Below the pieces are notes generated by a model, which searched no databases, was not told the DNA's origin, and worked only from the letters and a program-made list of their open reading frames with translations. Of a DNA stretch of 10,425 nt, positions 6,602-10,425 are shown piece after piece. The first letter of the stretch is position 1, and each line of letters begins with the position of its first letter. Location: the NCBI GenBank assembly GCA_002691245.1, contig NZHH01000054.1, positions 1 through 10,425 of the forward strand. Direction: 5' to 3'. The DNA is from Methylaequor sp002691245. GTDB lineage: Bacteria; Pseudomonadota; Alphaproteobacteria; Methylaequorales; Methylaequoraceae. A program made the position numbers and the translations under genes.

Positions 6602-7623
6602 TGAACTTATCACCANTAACAATNCGCAGATTAAAAAATTTNAAAGCCAACAAAAGAGGTTATNTTTCGTCTTGGCTGTTCNGTATTTTATTTTTAATTT
6701 CNATTTTCGCTGAATTTATTGCTAATGACAAACCTATTTTAATTGTTTTTGATAATANAATTCATTTTCCNGTTTTTGAAAAAATTCCTGAGACTTTTTA
6801 CGGAGGTGAATTTGAAACAGAAGCTGACTACAAAGATCTTTATGTTAAAAATTTGATTAATAAAAACGGNTTTTTTATTATGCCACTTATTGAATATTCT
6901 TATGATACGATTAATTATGAATTAAAGGTTCCGTCNCCTTCACCCCCATCTTTGGAAAATTGGTTGGGTACNGATGATCAAGGAAGAGACGTTTTATCTC
7001 GATTGATTTATGGATTNAGAATTTCTGTTTTTTTTGGATTAATTTTAACAATTTTATCAAGTTTCATTGGNATAGTNGTAGGAGGTATACAAGGGTTTTA
7101 TGGNGGNAAGATTGATTTGTTTGGTCAAAGATTTATTGAAATCTGGTCTGGATTACCAGTGCTCTACTTACTGATTATCATTTCAAGTTTTATCGAACCG
7201 AGTTTCTGGATTCTTNTATTTATTATGCTTTTATTNAGNTGGATGTCACTTGAGGGTGTGGTCAGAGCGGAATTCTTAAGGGCNAGAAACTTTGAATATG
7301 TNAAGGCTGCTAAGGCCNTGGGCGTTAATAATATAAAGCTTATGTTTAAGCATGTTCTTCCAAATGCCATGGTTGCAACTTTAACATTAATGCCTTTTAT
7401 TCTTTCAGGTTCAATAGCAACNCTCACCTCNCTAGATTTTTTAGGCTTTGGTTTNCCNCCTGGNTCTCCATCATTAGGAGAAATGGTTGCACAAGGAAAA
7501 GCNAATTTACAGGCTCCTTGGCTTGGTCTTTCTGCATTTATTACTCTATCACTACAATTAAGTTTGTTAGTTTTTATTGGTGANGCTGTCAGAGATGCTT
7601 TCGATCCTAGAAAGGTTATTTAA
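6601..7623 (+). CDS. yejE: Second inner-membrane permease of the YejABEF-type peptide importer
   Basis: A 340-residue DppC/OppC-type permease, the usual YejE length (341 in E. coli). It shows the N-terminal basic cap RRLKNFKANKRGY and first helix, a periplasmic insert containing FYGGEFETEADYKD and MPLIEYSYDTINYEL that is characteristic of YejE, then NWLGTDDQGRDVLSRLIYG, the conserved entry to the core permease domain. The EAA-like coupling loop KAAKALGVNNIKLMFKHVLP lies around residues 234-253, and the C-terminus reads EAVRDAFDPRKVI. It pairs with YejB to form the channel. The ATG shares its first base with the yejB stop (TAATG), so translational coupling is likely, and yejF starts one base after its stop. 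29 ambiguous bases occur, 23 at third positions; the permeases are the part of the operon richest in them. Confidence 0.95.
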   Translation: MNLSPXTXRRLKNXKANKRGYXSSWLFXILFLIXIFAEFIANDKPILIVFDNXIHFXVFEKIPETFYGGEFETEADYKDLYVKNLINKNXFFIMPLIEYSYDTINYELKVPXPSPPSLENWLGXDDQGRDVLSRLIYGXRISVFFGLILTILSSFIXIXVGGIQGFYXXKIDLFGQRFIEIWSGLPVLYLLIIISSFIEPSFWILXFIMLLXXWMSLEGVVRAEFLRXRNFEYXKAAKAXGVNNIKLMFKHVLPNAMVATLTLMPFILSGSIAXLTXLDFLGFGXXPXSPSLGEMVAQGKXNLQAPWLGLSAFITLSLQLSLLVFIGXAVRDAFDPRKVI

Positions 7624-7624
7624 G

Positions 7625-9205
7625 ATGAAAACCCTACTAGAGATTAAAAGCCTTAGTATTACTTTTGAATTTAATGGTCANATTGTTAATGCTGTTAAAA
7701 ATAGTAGTTTTAAAATTGAAAAAGGCGAATGCCTAGCAATTGTTGGCGAGAGTGGTTCTGGNAAATCTGTGACTGCTTTGACAATTATGAGACTAATAAG
7801 GTCAAATTCACAACTTAAAATCTCTGGAGAAGCNATCTACAGAAATAAAAATCTTTTAAATTTAGATGAATTAAGTTTACAAAGAATTAGAGGGAAAAAN
7901 ATTTCTATGATTTTNCAAGAACCAATGACATCNCTTAATCCACTGCACAANATTGAAAAACAAATTACTGAATGCTTTGAAGTTAANGAAAGATTAAATA
8001 AATCAAAATGCATTAATCTTTTAAAAGAAGTTGGAATTGAAAACCCAGAGCAAAGATTACTTCATTACCCACATCAATTGTCAGGAGGACAAAGACAAAG
8101 AGTAATGATTGCTATGGCAATAGCAAACAATCCCGACTTATTAATTGCTGATGAACCAACAACTGCCCTAGACGTTACAATTCAAAAGCAAATTTTAGAC
8201 CTCCTCAATAAATTAAGAAAAAAATACAAAATGTCACTATTACTTATTACTCACGACTTAGGAATAGTTAAAAAAATTGCTAATAGAGTTTGTGTTATGG
8301 AAAAAGGTCAAATTGTTGAGCAAAATTTAACATCAAAAATCTTTAACAAACCTAATCACGGTTATACAAAAAAACTTATTAACTCTAAACCCAGGGAAAA
8401 AAAACCAAGAAAAAAAAAAGAAAATATTATTTTGTCTGTTAAAAACCTTAACGTTTACTACAAAAATAAAAGTAGTTTTTTTTATAAAAATAAAAGCGAC
8501 GAATTTCATGCAGTTAAAAGTCTTAGTTTTGAAATCGCAAAAGGAGAAACACTTGGAATTGTTGGTGAAAGTGGATCTGGAAAGAGTTCTGTGGCTCAAG
8601 CGTTAATCAAACTAATATCTTCAGAGGGGAGGTTCTCTTTTAAGGGTAAAGAAATTTCAAGTCTAAGTGAAAAACAATTTAGGTCATACCGTAAAAATAT
8701 TCAAATAATATTTCAAGATCCATTCGCCTCACTTAGCCCAAGACTTACTATTCAGGACATTGTTAGTGAAGGGCTGAGAGTACATAATAAAGAAAAATCA
8801 AGCAAAGAGATGATAGACGCCACAAAAAAAATCATCCAAGACGTAGGTCTTGATTATTCTATGTTATCAAGATACCCTCATGAATTTTCTGGAGGACAGC
8901 GTCAAAGAATTGCAATTGCACGAGCACTTATTCTTAATCCAGAATTAATAATCCTTGATGAACCAACTAGCGCACTTGATATGACGGTTCAATCACAAAT
9001 AGTTGATTTGCTTTTGAATCTTCAAGAAAAGAAAAGTCTGACGTATATCTTCATAAGTCATGATTTAAAAATAGTAAAAGCATTATCAGATAAAATTATG
9101 GTTATGAAATCTGGTAAGATAATTGAATTTGAAGAAAAAAAGAAAATTTTCGCTAAACCCAAAAATGAGTATACAAAAAAATTATTAAGTTCAGCATATT
9201 TTTAA
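7625..9205 (+). CDS. yejF: ATP-binding subunit of the YejABEF-type peptide importer (two fused ABC domains)
   Basis: A 526-residue protein with two complete ABC ATPase domains in tandem, as in E. coli YejF (529). Domain 1 has Walker A GESGSGKS (41-48), signature LSGGQRQR (152-159) and Walker B LLIADEP (D176, E177). Domain 2 has Walker A GESGSGKSS (314-322), signature FSGGQRQR (421-428) and Walker B LIILDEP (D445, E446). Each domain also shows its Q-loop region (QEPMTSLNP and QDPFASLSP) and H-loop (ITHDLG and ISHDLK). Both nucleotide sites therefore look catalytically intact. The two halves are joined by a lysine-rich linker around 8390-8425. I start at ATG 7625, one base after the yejE stop; a longer in-frame start at 7577 would lie inside yejE and add 16 residues not seen in the family. 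The eight ambiguous bases all lie before 7988 and all at third positions. The 3' end overlaps the convergent aminopeptidase gene by 4 bp. Confidence 0.96.
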   Translation: MKTLLEIKSLSITFEFNGXIVNAVKNSSFKIEKGECLAIVGESGSXKSVTALTIMRLIRSNSQLKISGEXIYRNKNLLNLDELSLQRIRGKXISMIXQEPMTXLNPLHXIEKQITECFEVXERLNKSKCINLLKEVGIENPEQRLLHYPHQLSGGQRQRVMIAMAIANNPDLLIADEPTTALDVTIQKQILDLLNKLRKKYKMSLLLITHDLGIVKKIANRVCVMEKGQIVEQNLTSKIFNKPNHGYTKKLINSKPREKKPRKKKENIILSVKNLNVYYKNKSSFFYKNKSDEFHAVKSLSFEIAKGETLGIVGESGSGKSSVAQALIKLISSEGRFSFKGKEISSLSEKQFRSYRKNIQIIFQDPFASLSPRLTIQDIVSEGLRVHNKEKSSKEMIDATKKIIQDVGLDYSMLSRYPHEFSGGQRQRIAIARALILNPELIILDEPTSALDMTVQSQIVDLLLNLQEKKSLTYIFISHDLKIVKALSDKIMVMKSGKIIEFEEKKKIFAKPKNEYTKKLLSSAYF

Positions 9206-10425
9206 AATTGTTTAATCAGTTCTAAAAGCGCTCTTATACCCATAGCCTCCCCACCCTCATAAGAACTAAATTGATTTGCTCTTGTCCAAGCCATAAGATC
9301 AATGTGTATCCATGGAATATCTTTTATAAATTTTTCTAAAAACAAAGAAGCCGTAATTGCTCCTCCAAAAACACCGTTACCAATATTTTTAAAATCTGCA
9401 TGCGCCGAATCGAGTTGATCTGAGTAGTTTTGCCATAATGGTAATTGCCAAAGTGGATCTCCAGTTTTCTGAGAACATTTAATTAGTTTCATTGAGAGGT
9501 TGTCATTATTACAAAAAAAACTAGGAACTTCTATTCCCATTGCAACTCTTGAAGCGCCTGTTAATGTTGCCATATCAATAATCAAATCAGGATTATTTTC
9601 ACAAGCATAGCTGATAGCATCAGCCAATATCAACCTTCCTTCAGCATCCGTATCACCAATTTCTATAAAACTTCCTTCTCTACTCTTGATAATGTCAGAT
9701 GGTCTAATTGATTTTTTTGAAATAGAGTTCTCAACCAAACATAGTAACAATCTTATATCTACATCTAATTCGTAATTACTAATTAACTTTGCAAGTCCAA
9801 TACAATTTGCTGCACCCCCCATATCCTTTTTCATTAGAGACATTCCGGTCCCTGTTTTTATATTGAGCCCACCTGTATCAAAAGAAACTCCTTTTCCGAT
9901 GAGAAATATTTTTTTTTTTTGTTTTTTTTTTTTTAACTTAAACTCACAAAAAATTGGTTGTTTACTATCATCAGCACCTCGCCCAACTGCAGAAATGAGT
10001 GGAAAATCTTTTTCTAATTTTTTTTTTGTAAACAAGTTAACAACCTCGAAGTTGTTTAGGAATTTTTTAGACGACTGAAAAATCTCCTCTGGTCCTAAAA
10101 TATTAGCAGGTGTATTAATTAGATCTCTAACATAAAAATATGATTCACTAATTGATTCAGTTTCTTTTTCATATTGATTTACAATTGTCGCCTTGTTTTG
10201 TAATTTTTTTTTTGATTTATAATTTTCAAATGCATAGTCTGCTAACCTCCACCCTAAAAAAAAATTTTTAATTTCTGATTTACTACAACCAAAATAATCA
10301 ATAAAAAAATTACCTGACCCACAATTTCTTTTTACCGCTGATCCAATCTGGAGTAATTTATAGTTTTTTTGTAGAGTGTTAAGATTAGATATTTTTGACA
10401 GATTTACAAAAATTTTTTGATCTGA
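9202..10425 (-). CDS. Leucyl aminopeptidase, M17 family (5' end cut by window edge)
   Basis: The frame stays open from the right edge at 10425 to TAA at 9204-9202, giving 407 residues; only the N-terminus is missing. Metallopeptidase clan MF landmarks: RDLINTPANILGPEE, then AVGRG, GKGVSFDTGG (metal-ligand Lys at 9894-9892, Asp at 9879-9877), a NIK segment with the catalytic Lys, MKKDMGGAA (Asp at 9825-9823), DTDAEGRL (Asp and Glu metal ligands, catalytic Arg at 9636-9634; most relatives have NTDAEGR) and ATLTGA. The enzyme uses two divalent metals to remove N-terminal residues from cytosolic peptides. The ending WTRANQFSSYEGGEAMGIRALLELI resembles the alphaproteobacterial leucyl aminopeptidase branch rather than E. 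coli PepA, so I give no symbol. A lysine-rich loop (KLKKKKQKKK) before the GKG strand is encoded by runs of 13 and 12 A's. It is convergent with yejF; the overlap leaves no intergenic terminator. Confidence 0.95.
   Translation of the reverse strand, partial: SDQKIFVNLSKISNLNTLQKNYKLLQIGSAVKRNCGSGNFFIDYFGCSKSEIKNFFLGWRLADYAFENYKSKKKLQNKATIVNQYEKETESISESYFYVRDLINTPANILGPEEIFQSSKKFLNNFEVVNLFTKKKLEKDFPLISAVGRGADDSKQPIFCEFKLKKKKQKKKIFLIGKGVSFDTGGLNIKTGTGMSLMKKDMGGAANCIGLAKLISNYELDVDIRLLLCLVENSISKKSIRPSDIIKSREGSFIEIGDTDAEGRLILADAISYACENNPDLIIDMATLTGASRVAMGIEVPSFFCNNDNLSMKLIKCSQKTGDPLWQLPLWQNYSDQLDSAHADFKNIGNGVFGGAITASLFLEKFIKDIPWIHIDLMAWTRANQFSSYEGGEAMGIRALLELIKQF

Noticed and set aside
7577..7624. 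Longer N-terminus for YejF starting inside yejE
   Set aside because: It would add 16 residues that overlap the yejE coding sequence; ATG 7625 gives the family-typical start and length.
9907..9934. T-rich tract as a transcription terminator
   Set aside because: It lies inside the aminopeptidase coding sequence, has no GC-rich hairpin before it, and encodes a lysine loop between conserved motifs.
10033..10035. TTG as the start of the aminopeptidase
   Set aside because: The frame stays open upstream to the window edge and contains the conserved RDLINTPAN segment, so the TTG is internal and the true start is outside the window.
1..10425. CRISPR array, transposon, prophage, tRNA or defence system
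   Set aside because: I scanned both strands by eye and saw no spaced direct repeats, terminal inverted repeats, transposase or integrase motifs, or tRNA cloverleaf sequence; all large frames belong to recognised housekeeping or transport families.

Overview
The window is a very AT-rich, tightly packed, Gram-negative chromosomal segment. It most likely comes from a low-GC marine alphaproteobacterium of the SAR11 (Pelagibacter) kind or a relative. This placement rests on base composition, on Kdo/LPS biosynthesis (kdsB), on an alphaproteobacterial-style prephenate dehydratase and M17 aminopeptidase, and on minimal intergenic space; nothing in the window fixes the taxon. About 95 single ambiguous bases (N) lie between 3677 and 7987, so this looks like a consensus of closely related strains or an imperfect assembly.

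Left block, minus strand, read right to left: kdsB (CMP-Kdo synthetase, GTG start), pheA (prephenate dehydratase with ACT domain), the small SRP RNA gene ffs, and dnaX (DNA polymerase III tau/gamma subunit, running off the left edge). Gaps are short: 11 bp between kdsB and pheA, about 40 bp between pheA and ffs, and about 10 bp between ffs and dnaX. The run could be partly co-transcribed.

Middle: 2514-2785 is a divergent intergenic stretch of 272 bp between kdsB and the plus-strand operon. It should hold both promoters. It also carries what looks like a broken small ORF with an N-terminal hydrophobic segment.

Right block, plus strand: an inositol-monophosphatase-family enzyme (probably HisN-type histidinol-phosphate phosphatase) followed after 1 bp by a complete yejABEF-type oligopeptide ABC importer. 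The importer consists of YejA (periplasmic binding protein), YejB and YejE (permeases) and YejF (double ATPase). The genes overlap by one base or are separated by one base, so translation is probably coupled. Convergent to yejF, with a 4 bp overlap of stop regions, is an M17 leucyl aminopeptidase on the minus strand that is cut by the right edge. An importer of peptides beside a cytosolic aminopeptidase makes a plausible peptide-scavenging neighbourhood.

I saw no mobile element, CRISPR array, tRNA or defence module. Most of the content is recognisable housekeeping and transport. The points worth a second look are the extra membrane-anchor-like tail of YejA, the broken ORF upstream of the phosphatase, the codon-position pattern of the ambiguous bases, and the altered phenylalanine-binding motifs in PheA.
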